Source of the DNA: Acidobacteriota bacterium | GTDB lineage: Bacteria > Acidobacteriota > Blastocatellia > Pyrinomonadales > Pyrinomonadaceae | NCBI GenBank assembly: GCA_019639115.1 | Contig: JAHBSM010000003.1 | Span: 124,001-188,000, forward strand | Length of the DNA: 64,000 bases | Direction: 5' to 3' | In this document: positions 42,741 to 53,886 of the stretch, piece by piece | How positions within the stretch are numbered: position 1 is the stretch's first letter | Layout: every line of letters begins with the position of its first letter | Position numbers and translations under genes: made by a program | The notes under the pieces: model-generated | Databases searched by the model: none | What the model saw: only the letters and a program-made list of their open reading frames with translations | Told to the model about the DNA's origin: nothing

Positions 42741-44599
42741 TCCGCATAGAGAGCGTCGATCGCGGCTTTGTATTTTTCGTCCACGACCCTTCGCTTTACT
42801 TTTAGAGTAGGCGTCAGCTCCCCGCCCTCGACCGTCAATTCGTTCTCAAGCAAGGCGAACCGCTTTATCTGCTCCCAGCGTCCGAGGTCGGTCGTGTGCG
42901 ACTCGATCTGACGTCGTATCAGATCATGGATACGCGGATGGTCGCAGAACTCGGCCGGCGTCGATATCTCGAGGCCCTTGTGTTGGGCGTAGGATTCGAG
43001 CATCTCGAAATTCGGGACGATCAATGCCGCCGGATATTTTCGTCCGTTGCCGATCAGAACGGCCTGGCTGATGAATCGCGACGCCTTTAGCATCTGCTCG
43101 ATCTGCGAAGGCGATATGTATTTGCCGCCCGAGGTCTTGAAAAGCTCCTTTTTTCTATCCGTAATGAATAGGAATCCGTCGTCGTCAATATCCCCGATGT
43201 CGCCTGTTCGAAACCATCCGTCGCCGCAGAAAACCTCGGCCGTCTCCGCCGGTTTGTTGTAATAGCCTGACATCACGCCGGGGCCCGAAACCTCGATCTC
43301 GCCGTCCTCGGCGATGCGGACAGAGACGTTCCTGATAGGACGCCCGACCGAGCCCAGCCGCTTGAACTGAGGATTGTTCGACGAGATCACGGGCGAGGTC
43401 TCAGTCAAGCCGTATCCCTGCATTATCTTGATCCCCGCCCCCGTGAATATCAGATAGATCTCATCCGAGAGCGCCGCACCGCCCGTGATACAGAACCGAA
43501 GCTCGCCGCCAAAGAAATCTCGGAATTTCGAATACACGAGCACGTCAGCCAGGTTGTGCTTTGCGGTCAGCGAAACGGTCGGCTCCTCGCCGCGTTCGAT
43601 CACCGACGCATATTCCTTGGCGACCGAAATGGCCCAGTCGAATATACGCTCGCGTATCGGATTGGACCGAGCCGCCTTGATCCTGGCCTTCTCAAATACT
43701 TTCTCAAATATGCGCGGCACACCGATGAATATCGTAGGACGCACTTCCTGCAGATTATCGGGGACCTTGTCTATCGATTCCGCATAGTGGACCGACATCC
43801 CGTACATCAGATAGACGTACATACCGGTCCGCTCAAAAACGTGCGAAAGCGGAAGTACCGATAGCGAACGGTCGCGGCCCTCGAACGAATATTTCTCGGC
43901 CGCATCCACTACGTTCGAGATCAGGTTAGTATGCGTCAGCATCACGCCTTTCGGTTCGCCGGTCGTGCCGCTTGTGTATATCAAGGTCGCCGTGTCGTCA
44001 GGCTCGATCGCGTTCACAAGCCGGCCGATCAGCTCAGGTTCTTGCGCTCGGAGAGCGGCCCCGAGCGATTCGAGCTCGGCGAGCGAGATGGCGTTTGCCG
44101 CGTCCGCTGCCGGCGGATCAAAGAATACGATCTTCTCGACAGTAGGCTGGCCTGCTATCGCTTCGCTTACGCGTTCGTACGCCGCGGCGTTGTCAATGAA
44201 CAGCACTTTTGGGCCGGAATCGTCGAGGATATATCGGACCGACGCAGGAGCCAGCGTCGTGTATAGCGGCACATCGACGACACCGGCGAACTGACATCCC
44301 GCATCCGAAAGCGTCCATTCGGGCGAGTTCGCCGCAAGTATGGCAGCCCGATCGCCCTTCCTGAGGCCGAGCGAACACAACCCGAGAGCTATATTCTCCG
44401 AACGCTCGACAAACTGCCGCGATGAGATGTGCAGCCACTGGCCGTCGCGTTTATAGCTCAGGGCGTCGGCCCGGTCGTATCGAAGCGCTGCGGAGAGAAA
44501 GAGGCCCGGCAACGTCGTTGGCTCGTCAGCGGTCAACGGCTCGCCGCGTTTGGGTGAGTGAGGTCTTACTATCAGATAGCTGCCGATGCCGCCGCTCAA
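42734..44599 (-). CDS. fadD: Long-chain fatty acid-CoA ligase (AMP-forming)
   Basis: 621 residues from TTG 44599, which overlaps the TetR stop (TTGA); no ATG exists early enough. LIYTSGTTGEPKGVMLTH is the P-loop-like motif, YGLTETSPVISSN is the A5 motif, DGWFRTGDIGDID contains the catalytic Asp, and TDRKKELFKTSGGKYISPSQIE is the hinge. These fit the FadD/FACL group. The enzyme activates free fatty acids as acyl-CoA for degradation or lipid use. Regulator and enzyme overlap, so they are translated together under the operator at 45254. Its 3' end overlaps the Wza-like gene. Confidence 0.92.
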   Translation of the reverse strand: MSGGIGSYLIVRPHSPKRGEPLTADEPTTLPGLFLSAALRYDRADALSYKRDGQWLHISSRQFVERSENIALGLCSLGLRKGDRAAILAANSPEWTLSDAGCQFAGVVDVPLYTTLAPASVRYILDDSGPKVLFIDNAAAYERVSEAIAGQPTVEKIVFFDPPAADAANAISLAELESLGAALRAQEPELIGRLVNAIEPDDTATLIYTSGTTGEPKGVMLTHTNLISNVVDAAEKYSFEGRDRSLSVLPLSHVFERTGMYVYLMYGMSVHYAESIDKVPDNLQEVRPTIFIGVPRIFEKVFEKARIKAARSNPIRERIFDWAISVAKEYASVIERGEEPTVSLTAKHNLADVLVYSKFRDFFGGELRFCITGGAALSDEIYLIFTGAGIKIMQGYGLTETSPVISSNNPQFKRLGSVGRPIRNVSVRIAEDGEIEVSGPGVMSGYYNKPAETAEVFCGDGWFRTGDIGDIDDDGFLFITDRKKELFKTSGGKYISPSQIEQMLKASRFISQAVLIGNGRKYPAALIVPNFEMLESYAQHKGLEISTPAEFCDHPRIHDLIRRQIESHTTDLGRWEQIKRFALLENELTVEGGELTPTLKVKRRVVDEKYKAAIDALYADQ

Positions 44600-45219
44600 G
44601 TTTCGCGTATCCCCCTTAGAAATATCTTGAGCACTTCGCCGGCCATAGGTGGCAGCGGGTATGCACGTTTCGACAGGATCCAGTTCGTCACCATCTCATC
44701 GAGCGCGCCATAGAGCATCTTGGCGGCGACCACCGGCTTCACATCCTTGCGGTATAGACCGATGGTTTGTCCGTCGGCGATAGCCGATCTGATCAGATCG
44801 AGATACTCGGCAAATCCCGCCGCTGAGAATTCCTCCATGAACTTGGTCGATCCGCGAAGCTCGACCTGGAACACGATCGCCATATCGCGATCGGATCCCA
44901 GCCGCTCCAAATGGAGCTCAGCTATTCGCCGCAGGCGCGCGTCGGGTTCGACTATCTCGGCGAGCTCACGTTTGCCCTCGTCGATAAAACGCGTCATCGC
45001 CCGGTCAAAGATAGAGTGGAGTATCTCGTCCTTGCTCTTGAAATAAAGATAGACCGTGCCGTCCGCTATGCCCGCCGCGGCAGCAATGTCAGCGACCTTT
45101 GAGTTGAAATAGCCTCGCTGCGCAAAGACCTTGGTCGCGGCGCCGAGTATCGCCTCGCGCTTGTCTCCGGCGGCTGCTCTCGCCGATGATGTGGCCCGTC
45201 CCGGGCGTTCCATGGTCAT
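44596..45219 (-). CDS. fadR: TetR-family regulator of fatty acid degradation, FadR/YsiA type
   Basis: 207 residues. The HTH spans about residues 20-65 (ATKVFAQRGYFNSKVADIA, then GIADGTVYLYFKSKDEIL). The C-terminal ligand domain (AELHLERLGSDRDMAIVFQVELRGSTKFMEEF) is very like Bacillus subtilis FadR (YsiA), which binds long-chain acyl-CoA and then releases DNA. A perfect palindrome of the known YsiA type lies 35 bp upstream of the start (45254-45271). It overlaps the fadD gene at its end. Control is likely: repressor of its own fadR-fadD operon, relieved by acyl-CoA. Confidence 0.88.
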   Translation of the reverse strand: MTMERPGRATSSARAAAGDKREAILGAATKVFAQRGYFNSKVADIAAAAGIADGTVYLYFKSKDEILHSIFDRAMTRFIDEGKRELAEIVEPDARLRRIAELHLERLGSDRDMAIVFQVELRGSTKFMEEFSAAGFAEYLDLIRSAIADGQTIGLYRKDVKPVVAAKMLYGALDEMVTNWILSKRAYPLPPMAGEVLKIFLRGIRET

Positions 45220-45253
45220 ACAGGTGAACGCGGTGTATGAACTGTCGCTGTAG

Positions 45254-45271
45254 TGAATGAATATTCATTCA
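45254..45271. promoter_or_regulatory. FadR-type operator, perfect 18-bp palindrome
   Basis: TGAATGAATATTCATTCA reads the same on both strands. It matches the consensus of the B. subtilis FadR/YsiA site (TGAATGA, 4-bp centre, TCATTCA). It sits just downstream of the predicted transcription start of the fadR-fadD operon, so bound FadR would block transcription. Confidence 0.85.
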
Positions 45272-45283
45272 GCGTTCCGTTAG

Positions 45284-45311
45284 GCTATAACAGAATGGGC
45301 CGAGGATGCAA
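45284..45311 (-). promoter_or_regulatory. Predicted promoter of fadR-fadD
   Basis: On the minus strand: -35 TTGCAT (45306-45311), 16-bp spacer, -10 TATAGC (45284-45289). The match is moderate (TTG kept in -35, TATA in -10). It places the start near 45277, six bases before the FadR palindrome. Confidence 0.45.
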
Positions 45312-45350
45312 GAATCAGCGTCGCTTATAATCGCAGGTCTGTAAAATGGA

Positions 45351-45436
45351 TGGCGGAGAGGACAGGACTCGAACCTGCAAGCGGTTACCCGCGGTAGTTT
45401 TCAAGACTACTGCCTTACCAATTAGGCTACCTCTCC
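45351..45436 (-). tRNA. tRNA-Ser (anticodon TGA)
   Basis: The minus strand gives an 86-nt type II tRNA with encoded CCA. Acceptor stem GGAGAGG pairs with CCTCTCC. The anticodon stem is GTAGT/ACTAC around loop CTTGAAA, anticodon TGA (reads TCA, Ser). The long variable arm (CGCGGGTAACCCGC) is that of serine tRNAs, and the T loop is GTTCGAGTC. Confidence 0.95.
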
Positions 45437-45489
45437 GTGTCAGAGGCGAACAATGAATATATCGGATTCGCGGCCCAGAGACAAGATGT

Positions 45490-46023
45490 TCACTTAGCGC
45501 CGGAGCCGAACTGGCGTTCGAGCTCTGCTTTGACCGCCTCGACACCGATCGTGCCCTGCACTTTTACCAGGAGCCGTCCGTCGCGCCCATATACGTAATG
45601 CATCGGGAAAGGGATCGACGACGACCCCGCAGGCCCCGGCTTGCTGAATCGCGAAAGTATCAGCGACCCGGCCCCGGGCACAACGTCGTACGAGAAAGGG
45701 TTCTTTGTCAGAGAATCCGCAAGCGCCGGCCTCGGATTTACCGCAAGCCCGAGAAAAACGATGTCATCACGTTTGTATTTCGCTACTACGTCATTGAGCA
45801 ATTTGATCTCTGCAACGCAGTTTGGGCAGCTAATGAACCACAGATTGAGGACGACGATCTTGCCTTTGAGCGACTCGGGCGTGTGGATCTTGCCGTCCAT
45901 GGTCATGGCTATGAAAACAGGCAGCGTCCCGTCGCCTGAGGGTCGTGCGGCTTGCCCGGCGGCTGTCGCTGCCAGGGCGCACGCGGCGCACACGATCCAC
46001 ACAATGAACACAGCTTTTCGCAT
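45490..46023 (-). CDS. Exported TlpA/ResA-like thioredoxin
   Basis: 177 residues with a Sec signal peptide (ending ATAAGQ). The thioredoxin fold has the active site FISCPNC (C-x2-C) after VVLNLWF, and a cis-Pro block near IPFPMHYVYGRDGRLL. It is a periplasmic thiol-disulfide protein of the TlpA/ResA group, reducing or oxidising extracytoplasmic thiols such as cytochrome c haem sites. The neighbouring gene 32 bp upstream encodes a paralogue with a different active site (KCEIC). The pair is probably cotranscribed. Partner protein unknown. Confidence 0.87.
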   Translation of the reverse strand: MRKAVFIVWIVCAACALAATAAGQAARPSGDGTLPVFIAMTMDGKIHTPESLKGKIVVLNLWFISCPNCVAEIKLLNDVVAKYKRDDIVFLGLAVNPRPALADSLTKNPFSYDVVPGAGSLILSRFSKPGPAGSSSIPFPMHYVYGRDGRLLVKVQGTIGVEAVKAELERQFGSGAK

Positions 46024-46055
46024 AGCTCATTTATATGCGTCAATTGTCTTTGGAG

Positions 46056-46595
46056 TCAAGGTTTTCGGGCGGAAGCCAGCGAGAGCGAACGATCCACCTG
46101 ATTTGTGATCTCAGCGGAACGGTCCCATCCGGAGCCGCGATATAGGACAGAGCCGTCCGGGCCGATGATAAAATAGGTCGGAAATGCCATTTCGACCTCG
46201 CCCGTTCGCCTTTTGTCGGCGTATTTGATCAGCACGCCCCAACTATCGGGCACGATCTCGAAGCGGAACGGAAAGTTCTTGAGGAACGGAACGAGCCGTG
46301 ACTCATTTTCCATCGTCAGGGCCAGGAATCGCACCTGTTGGCCTTCGAACCGGTTAGCCAGGGCATTAAGTCGAGGTATCTCGCTTCTGCAGATCTCGCA
46401 TTTAGTTGACCAGAACGTGATCACGACGATCTTGCCGCGGAGGTGAGCCAGGTCGATAAAATCACCGTCAAGAGTTGCCGCCGTGAATTCTGGAGCCTCC
46501 TCGCCGACGCGCGGACCGCTCTGGGCATTTGCGGATATTGCCATCACCGCCGCAAGAACGGCTGCCAGCAAGGTTTTTTGGATCGTCCCGGTCAT
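46056..46595 (-). CDS. Exported TlpA-like thioredoxin paralogue
   Basis: 179 residues with a signal peptide (cleavage after ISANA). Active site WSTKCEIC lies in VVITFWSTKCEICRSEIPRL, and the cis-Pro block is MAFPTYFIIGPDGSVLYRG. Similar in size and order to its downstream neighbour, from which it probably arose by tandem duplication. The dipeptide between the cysteines (EI here, PN in the other) sets redox potential, so the two may have different partners. Gene order is this one, then the CPNC paralogue, on the minus strand. It diverges from recF. Confidence 0.87.
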   Translation of the reverse strand: MTGTIQKTLLAAVLAAVMAISANAQSGPRVGEEAPEFTAATLDGDFIDLAHLRGKIVVITFWSTKCEICRSEIPRLNALANRFEGQQVRFLALTMENESRLVPFLKNFPFRFEIVPDSWGVLIKYADKRRTGEVEMAFPTYFIIGPDGSVLYRGSGWDRSAEITNQVDRSLSLASARKP

Positions 46596-46722
46596 ATGAG
46601 AAATGGAGGGCCGAGGGGATCGAGCCCTATACTTAACACAGATTCACAATCGACAGCGTTTCCAGAGTTTTTCGAGGCCGTGCCGGAGGGCCGCTCGGCC
46701 CGCCGTGTTAAAATTCTCTTTT

Positions 46723-47823
46723 ATGTATCTTGAGGCTATCTCGGTGTCCGGCCTGCGCAATCTGAAAGGCTCGATCGCAACTGCACCGGGGCTTAACATC
46801 CTGATCGGCGAGAACGGCGCCGGCAAGACCAATTGGCTTGAAGCGATCGGCATACTTGCGTCTTCGCGTTCATTCAGGACGGTCAGGCTGGCGGAGGCCC
46901 TGGCATTTGGGTCTGAGACCGGTACTGTCTCCGGCGACGTCCGCGAGTCGCCTGAGATCGTCAGGCGGCTGCAGGTCGTGGTCGGCACCGCCGCAAAGAC
47001 GCTGCTGGTCAATGATAAAAAGGAGACAGTACAAGGATACCTCGGCCAGCTTCACGCGGTCGTTTTCACCGCCGACGAACTCGACATCGTCAGAGGCCAG
47101 CCGGAAGCTCGGCGTCGTTTTCTCGATTCTGCGATCGTGTCGCTGCACCCGCCATTTGTGCAGGTCTTTGCCGATTATTCGCGCATCGTCAAACAGAAGA
47201 ATGCCCTGCTTCAGCAAGCACGCGATGCGGGCTCTGCGACCGATCACGTGCACGCCTCCGTCGTCCCTTGGAATCAGCAGCTCTCGTCCAACGCCGCACG
47301 CATCCACCGCGCGAGGCTCAGGATCGTCGAACGCCTTAACGATGCGCTTGAACGCAGTCTTTTCAGCCGTGAAGAGATCGGGGTCGCGTATCGGTCATCG
47401 CTCGAGGGCAAAGGCGACCTCGCCGATTACGAGGCTCTGATGAATGAGCGCCTGGAGCTGCGCCTGCAGGCCGAGATCGCCGCCGGACATTGCCTTGTCG
47501 GCCCGCATCGCGACGACCTCGAGATCACATTTGACGGGCTCGATATCAGAAAGTTCGGCTCGTCGGGCCAGCAGCGAAGCGCTCTTCTACTGCTGCTTCT
47601 TGCAAGTATCGCCGTTTACAACGCAACGCGGGGTGAATATCCGCTCTTCCTCATCGACGACATAGATGCCGAGCTCGACTACCGCCGGATCGGTAGCTTG
47701 CTCGAGTATCTGGACGGCAAGACGCAGACATTCGTGACCACCTCAAAAGATAGTTTCACCGAGCGTTTCGGTGCTCGCGGCCGTATCTTTCGCGTACAGG
47801 CCGGCGCCGCTGAAATTCAATAA
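46723..47823 (+). CDS. recF: DNA repair and replication protein RecF
   Basis: 366 residues from ATG 46723, typical RecF length. Walker A is GENGAGKTNWLEAI, the RecF signature is GSSGQQRSALLLL (ABC-type signature), and Walker B is PLFLIDDIDAELD. RecF is an ATP-dependent DNA-binding protein that helps load RecA at gaps. The upstream ATG at 46603 lies too early and adds unrelated sequence. In many bacteria recF sits between dnaN and gyrB; here gyrB follows by 129 bp but the upstream side carries TlpA genes, so dnaA and dnaN have been separated from it. Confidence 0.93.
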   Translation: MYLEAISVSGLRNLKGSIATAPGLNILIGENGAGKTNWLEAIGILASSRSFRTVRLAEALAFGSETGTVSGDVRESPEIVRRLQVVVGTAAKTLLVNDKKETVQGYLGQLHAVVFTADELDIVRGQPEARRRFLDSAIVSLHPPFVQVFADYSRIVKQKNALLQQARDAGSATDHVHASVVPWNQQLSSNAARIHRARLRIVERLNDALERSLFSREEIGVAYRSSLEGKGDLADYEALMNERLELRLQAEIAAGHCLVGPHRDDLEITFDGLDIRKFGSSGQQRSALLLLLLASIAVYNATRGEYPLFLIDDIDAELDYRRIGSLLEYLDGKTQTFVTTSKDSFTERFGARGRIFRVQAGAAEIQ

Positions 47824-47872
47824 AATAAAGCAGTTCGAGGGCCCCGGCGGACTGCGTTAGCGGCCGCTCGCG

Positions 47873-47881
47873 TGCTATAAT
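47873..47881 (+). promoter_or_regulatory. Extended -10 promoter before gyrB
   Basis: TGC followed by TATAAT (47876-47881) is a consensus extended -10 element in the 129-bp gap between recF and gyrB. No good -35 is present, as is normal for extended -10 promoters. A start near 47888 would give a leader of about 65 nt. Confidence 0.6.
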
Positions 47882-47949
47882 ATAGCGTTCGATGCACTCC
47901 GCTGATCTCAACTATCCATAAGCGGTTTTTTTGAAGTAAGAGGTTTTAA

Positions 47950-50367
<2,418 letters not shown>

Positions 50368-50390
50368 TCGATCGTTCGCCCGCAATAAAA

Positions 50391-50430
50391 AATGCCGCAT
50401 CTCAGCTTCGGGATGCGGCATTCATCTTTT
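50391..50430. terminator. Bidirectional terminator between gyrB and the KDPG aldolase gene
   Basis: AATGCCGCATC (50391-50401) and GATGCGGCATT (50412-50422) form a perfect 11-bp stem with a 10-nt loop. An A-run before it gives a U-run for the minus strand, and TTCATCTTTT after it serves the plus strand. It separates convergent gyrB and the uronate operon. Confidence 0.9.
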
Positions 50431-50447
50431 ACGTCCGTGAAGGCCGC

Positions 50448-51095
50448 TCATCCGCGGGCCGTCTTTACTATCTCAACGAACTGCCGTGCCCGCTCCGTCA
50501 CGATTTGGGCATTGCCTTCGCGGATCGCCTTCACATCCACCAGGTCAGTACCAACGCCGAGGGCCGCAGCTCCTGCCTTTATAAAGTCAGCCGCCGTCGC
50601 CAGCGACACTCCGCCTGTCGGTATGATCTTGACCTGCGGAAAAGGCCCTTTTAGGTTTTTGACGTAGCTTGCTCCGCCGACCGATCCGCATGGAAAAACC
50701 TTTACAAAGTCCACACCGGCGCTCCATGCCGTGATCACTTCGGTCGGCGTTAGAACGCCCGGTGCCACGGGCGCGCTGTAACGATGACATAACTCGATCG
50801 TAGCAATGTTGAGAGCGGGTGAGACGATGAATTGCGCACCCGCGAGCAAACATGCCCGTGCGGTCTCAGGATCGAGCACAGTACCTGCTCCCACGAGCAC
50901 TTCGCTGCCGTATCTATCAGCGACCTGTTCGATCACGCGAACGGCGCCCGGCACGGTCATCGTGATCTCGAGCACGTTAACGCCGCCCGCCTTTATCGCT
51001 TCGATGCCCTGCATCGCCTCATCCGCCGACGATGCTCGCACCACCGGGACGAGTCCTAGATCTTCGATCTGTTTTACGATCTCTGCTTTGTTCAT
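50448..51095 (-). CDS. eda: 2-dehydro-3-deoxyphosphogluconate (KDPG) aldolase
   Basis: 215 residues, the usual length. The Schiff-base Lys is in AGVDFVKVFPCGSVGG and the catalytic Glu in NVLEITMTVPGA; PTGGVSLATAADFIKAGA is the phosphate-binding end. It cleaves KDPG to pyruvate and glyceraldehyde 3-phosphate, the last step of hexuronate breakdown. It lies 47 bp downstream of the KDG kinase gene, giving the order kinase then aldolase on the same strand. The operon ends here at the bidirectional terminator. Confidence 0.93.
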   Translation of the reverse strand: MNKAEIVKQIEDLGLVPVVRASSADEAMQGIEAIKAGGVNVLEITMTVPGAVRVIEQVADRYGSEVLVGAGTVLDPETARACLLAGAQFIVSPALNIATIELCHRYSAPVAPGVLTPTEVITAWSAGVDFVKVFPCGSVGGASYVKNLKGPFPQVKIIPTGGVSLATAADFIKAGAAALGVGTDLVDVKAIREGNAQIVTERARQFVEIVKTARG

Positions 51096-51142
51096 TTATC
51101 TATTTGGGCTAGACATCTAATTGCGGCTCAGCCGCAGGAATA

Positions 51143-52237
51143 TCACCTCGCGACGCGAGCCCCGCCTCCTTTCATTACGCGTAGCACGTCGCTGAGCCCT
51201 ACGGTCGTCGTGTCACCCGGCGTCGTCATCGCCAACGCTCCGTGAGCGGCACCGCAATTGACGGCCCAGTCGGGCGACTCGCCGGTCAAGAATCCGTATA
51301 TCAGCCCCGACGCGAACGAATCGCCTCCGCCGACCCGATCAAAGATCTCGAGGTCGGGCCGCATCGTCGCCTGATGCAGTTTGCCTTCGGTAAAGCACAC
51401 GGCCCCCCAATCGTTGACCGAGGCGGTCTTTGCGTTACGCAGCGTTGTCGCGGCGACGGCAAAATTCGGAAAATCCGCGACAGCCCGACGGATCATCTTC
51501 TCGAATTTATCGACGTCGAGCTTTGAATGGTTCTCGTCCTGGCCTTCGACCTCGTAGCCTAGGCAAGCCGTGAAATCCTCTTCGTTGCCGATCATGACGT
51601 CAACGTATTGTGCCAGATCCCGATTGACCTCACGGGCTTTTGACTGGCCGCCGATCGACCGCCACAGCGAATCGCGATAATTGAGATCGTATGAGACGAT
51701 GGTCCCGAATTTCTTCGCGGCCTGCATCGCCTCTTTGGCAACATCCGGTGTCGTCTCAGATAACGCGCAAAATATGCCCCCGGTATGGAACCATCGTGCA
51801 CCCTCCGCTCCGAATATCTGTTCCCAATCGATGTCGCCCGCCTTTAGCTGCGAGACGGCCGTATGGCCCCTGTCCGAGCATCCAAGCGCGGCACGCACGC
51901 CGAAACCTCGTTCGGTGAAGTTCATACCATTGCGGACCTCGCGGCCGACGCCGTCGTATTTGACCCATTTGACGTGGCTCTGATCTACGCCGCCCTGATA
52001 CATCAGGTCCTGGACGAGCTTGCCTATCGGATTATCGGCGAGGGCCGTCACTATCGCCGCGTCGAGCCCGAAACACCGTTTCAAGCCGCGTGCGACGTTA
52101 TACTCGCCCCCGCCCTCCCAGACGTCGAAGGTCCGTGTCGTATGTATCCGTTTGTCGCCAGGATCGAGCCTCAGCATTACCTCGCCGAGCGAAACGATAT
52201 CCCATTTGCAGTTCTCTTTTGGTTTGATATTCAACAT
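51143..52237 (-). CDS. kdgK: 2-dehydro-3-deoxygluconate (KDG) kinase, PfkB family
   Basis: 364 residues. WDIVSLGEVMLRLDPGD and EGGGEYNVARGLKRCFG are the N-terminal substrate contacts of PfkB sugar kinases; DRVGGGDSFASGLIYGFLTG holds the catalytic Asp. The protein is longer than E. coli KdgK (about 310) because of an insertion in the middle (about 130-230). It phosphorylates KDG to KDPG, which the next gene product cleaves. It starts 44 bp after the KduD gene ends and precedes eda. 2-keto-sugar specificity is inferred from the neighbours. Confidence 0.9.
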   Translation of the reverse strand: MLNIKPKENCKWDIVSLGEVMLRLDPGDKRIHTTRTFDVWEGGGEYNVARGLKRCFGLDAAIVTALADNPIGKLVQDLMYQGGVDQSHVKWVKYDGVGREVRNGMNFTERGFGVRAALGCSDRGHTAVSQLKAGDIDWEQIFGAEGARWFHTGGIFCALSETTPDVAKEAMQAAKKFGTIVSYDLNYRDSLWRSIGGQSKAREVNRDLAQYVDVMIGNEEDFTACLGYEVEGQDENHSKLDVDKFEKMIRRAVADFPNFAVAATTLRNAKTASVNDWGAVCFTEGKLHQATMRPDLEIFDRVGGGDSFASGLIYGFLTGESPDWAVNCGAAHGALAMTTPGDTTTVGLSDVLRVMKGGGARVAR

Positions 52238-52281
52238 TGATCGCTTCTTGATTTTGTTTTCTGCATTTCAATACTGCACTG

Positions 52282-53046
52282 TCACCGTCCCATCCATCCG
52301 CCGTCCACGACCAATATGTGGCCGTTCACGTATCGGCTCGCATCCGAAGCTAGGAACAATGCCGCTCCTGCAATATCGTCCGGCTCGCCCCAACGTCCGG
52401 CCGGGATCCTTTCGAGTATCTGGCGGTTGCGCGTCTCGTCGGCACGCAGAGCCTCGGTGTTCTTGGTCGATATGTAGCCGGGTGCGATCGCGTTGACGTT
52501 GACGCCGGACGACGCCCACTCATTTGCCAAAGCCTTGGTCAGGCCGGCAACGGCCGACTTCGAGGCCGTATATGCCGGCACCGTGATCCCCCCCTGGAAT
52601 GACAACAGGGATGCAATGTTCACGATCTTGCCGGCTCCCCGTTCGATCATGTGCGATCCGGCCGCGCGTGCAAGCCTGAAAACGCTTGTCAGATTGACGT
52701 CTATGACCGCCTGCCAGTCCTCGTCAGTATATCGGGCCGCCGGTGCACGCCGGATCGAACCGGCATTATTGACCAGAATATCCAGCCTTGCCGACCTCGC
52801 TAACACCTCGCCAACGATCCGATCTGGTGTGGCCGCATCCGCCATGTCACCGCTCAACTCGTACGCAGAGCCTCCGTTTGCCGTTATGGCTGCAACAGTG
52901 TCACTTGCGTCGCCCGGCTTTCGACAATGGCATGCGACCGTGGCGCCTGCGTCAGCCAACGCAGCGGCTATCGAACGGCCAATACCGGTCGCCGAACCGG
53001 TGACAATAGCCGTTCTGCCATCCAGTTTGAACGCGTCTAGGATCAT
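52282..53046 (-). CDS. kduD: 2-dehydro-3-deoxy-D-gluconate 5-dehydrogenase KduD (SDR)
   Basis: 254 residues. Classical SDR with TGSATGIGRSIAA (NAD site), NNAG, and the Ser-Tyr-Lys triad (NIASLLSFQGG, YTASKSAVAGLTKAL). The phrases IRRAPAARYTDEDW, ANEWASSGVNVNAIAPGYI, NTEALRADETR and RIPAGRWGEPDDI match KduD very closely. It reduces 2,5-diketo-3-deoxygluconate to KDG in the breakdown of unsaturated uronates. Its ATG overlaps the stop of the isomerase gene (53043-53046), so the two successive pathway steps are cotranslated. Confidence 0.9.
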   Translation of the reverse strand: MILDAFKLDGRTAIVTGSATGIGRSIAAALADAGATVACHCRKPGDASDTVAAITANGGSAYELSGDMADAATPDRIVGEVLARSARLDILVNNAGSIRRAPAARYTDEDWQAVIDVNLTSVFRLARAAGSHMIERGAGKIVNIASLLSFQGGITVPAYTASKSAVAGLTKALANEWASSGVNVNAIAPGYISTKNTEALRADETRNRQILERIPAGRWGEPDDIAGAALFLASDASRYVNGHILVVDGGWMGR

Positions 53047-53876
53047 TTATGCGAGGCTTCGAGCCCGGAACCGCCCGCCGCATATTCCGGCATCACGTTC
53101 ACAACTCCGAACTGTCGGTCATCGCCTTCGCGATTGGCGGCCATCATCCACAGAAAGTTGATCGAACCGCCCGGGGCTGCGACATTCGGATGATAGCCCT
53201 GCGGCATTATGACGACGTCGCCCTCTCGAACGATCTCGACAAGCTCAGGCTTGTCGAGGCCCGTAAAGACCATCTGAACACCCCACTGAGGCGCCGGCAT
53301 ATCGATATACAGATACGCTTCCTCGAGCATATTCTGGTGCTCATGCGGCGGCCACGAGGTCCAGTTCCCGTCAGCCGAAAAGGTCACTCCGGCCATAATT
53401 CGCCCGGCTTCCACATTCTTACCGAGCAGGATATTGAGGTCGCGCTCCGTCGGTGGCTTGCCCGCGGTGAAGTGCAGCGATTCGCTGCTCCGTATTTCGT
53501 CGAACGAGACGAACTGCAGCTGATATCGATTCTCGACCGGTGCCGAGATCTCAGCGAGGTCGAATCTGGCGTCCGACCTGACCTCGATGCGTGAATCTCG
53601 CGGCACATAGAGCGCGTCGTACCGGCCAAACGCAAAGCTCTGTTCTCCGACCGTGACCTCTCCCGATCCGTTCAGACATATCAGGCCGGTCTCGTGACCG
53701 CCATTCTCGAATTCGATCGGGGCGTCGCCCGGTTCGAGTATTATCCTGCCGTAGAACAGGTTTCGGGACGCGGTCGTGCCGGGCTCGACAGATCGTGTCC
53801 GGCCTCGCTTGAGATGTGTGCCTTTGACCACACACCGCGACGGGTCTATTTCCTCTAGTTTGATTTGTGTCTGCAT
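53043..53876 (-). CDS. KduI/IolB-family uronate isomerase, IolB-like in sequence
   Basis: 277 residues, double cupin of the KduI/IolB family (same length as KduI). NWTSWPPHEHQNMLEEAYLY supplies the metal-binding His-x-His and Glu, and MPQGYHPNVAAPGG a further His. This pattern is nearer to IolB (5-deoxy-glucuronate isomerase) than to KduI, whose block is PCHTHERRMEVY-like. Gene context, with KduD overlapping, KDG kinase and altronate dehydratase, calls for the KduI reaction (5-keto-4-deoxyuronate to 2,5-diketo-3-deoxygluconate). I take the context as stronger than the motif. The ROK regulator gene lies 10 bp upstream. Confidence 0.82.
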   Translation of the reverse strand: MQTQIKLEEIDPSRCVVKGTHLKRGRTRSVEPGTTASRNLFYGRIILEPGDAPIEFENGGHETGLICLNGSGEVTVGEQSFAFGRYDALYVPRDSRIEVRSDARFDLAEISAPVENRYQLQFVSFDEIRSSESLHFTAGKPPTERDLNILLGKNVEAGRIMAGVTFSADGNWTSWPPHEHQNMLEEAYLYIDMPAPQWGVQMVFTGLDKPELVEIVREGDVVIMPQGYHPNVAAPGGSINFLWMMAANREGDDRQFGVVNVMPEYAAGGSGLEASHK

Positions 53877-53886
53877 AATGAATTCA

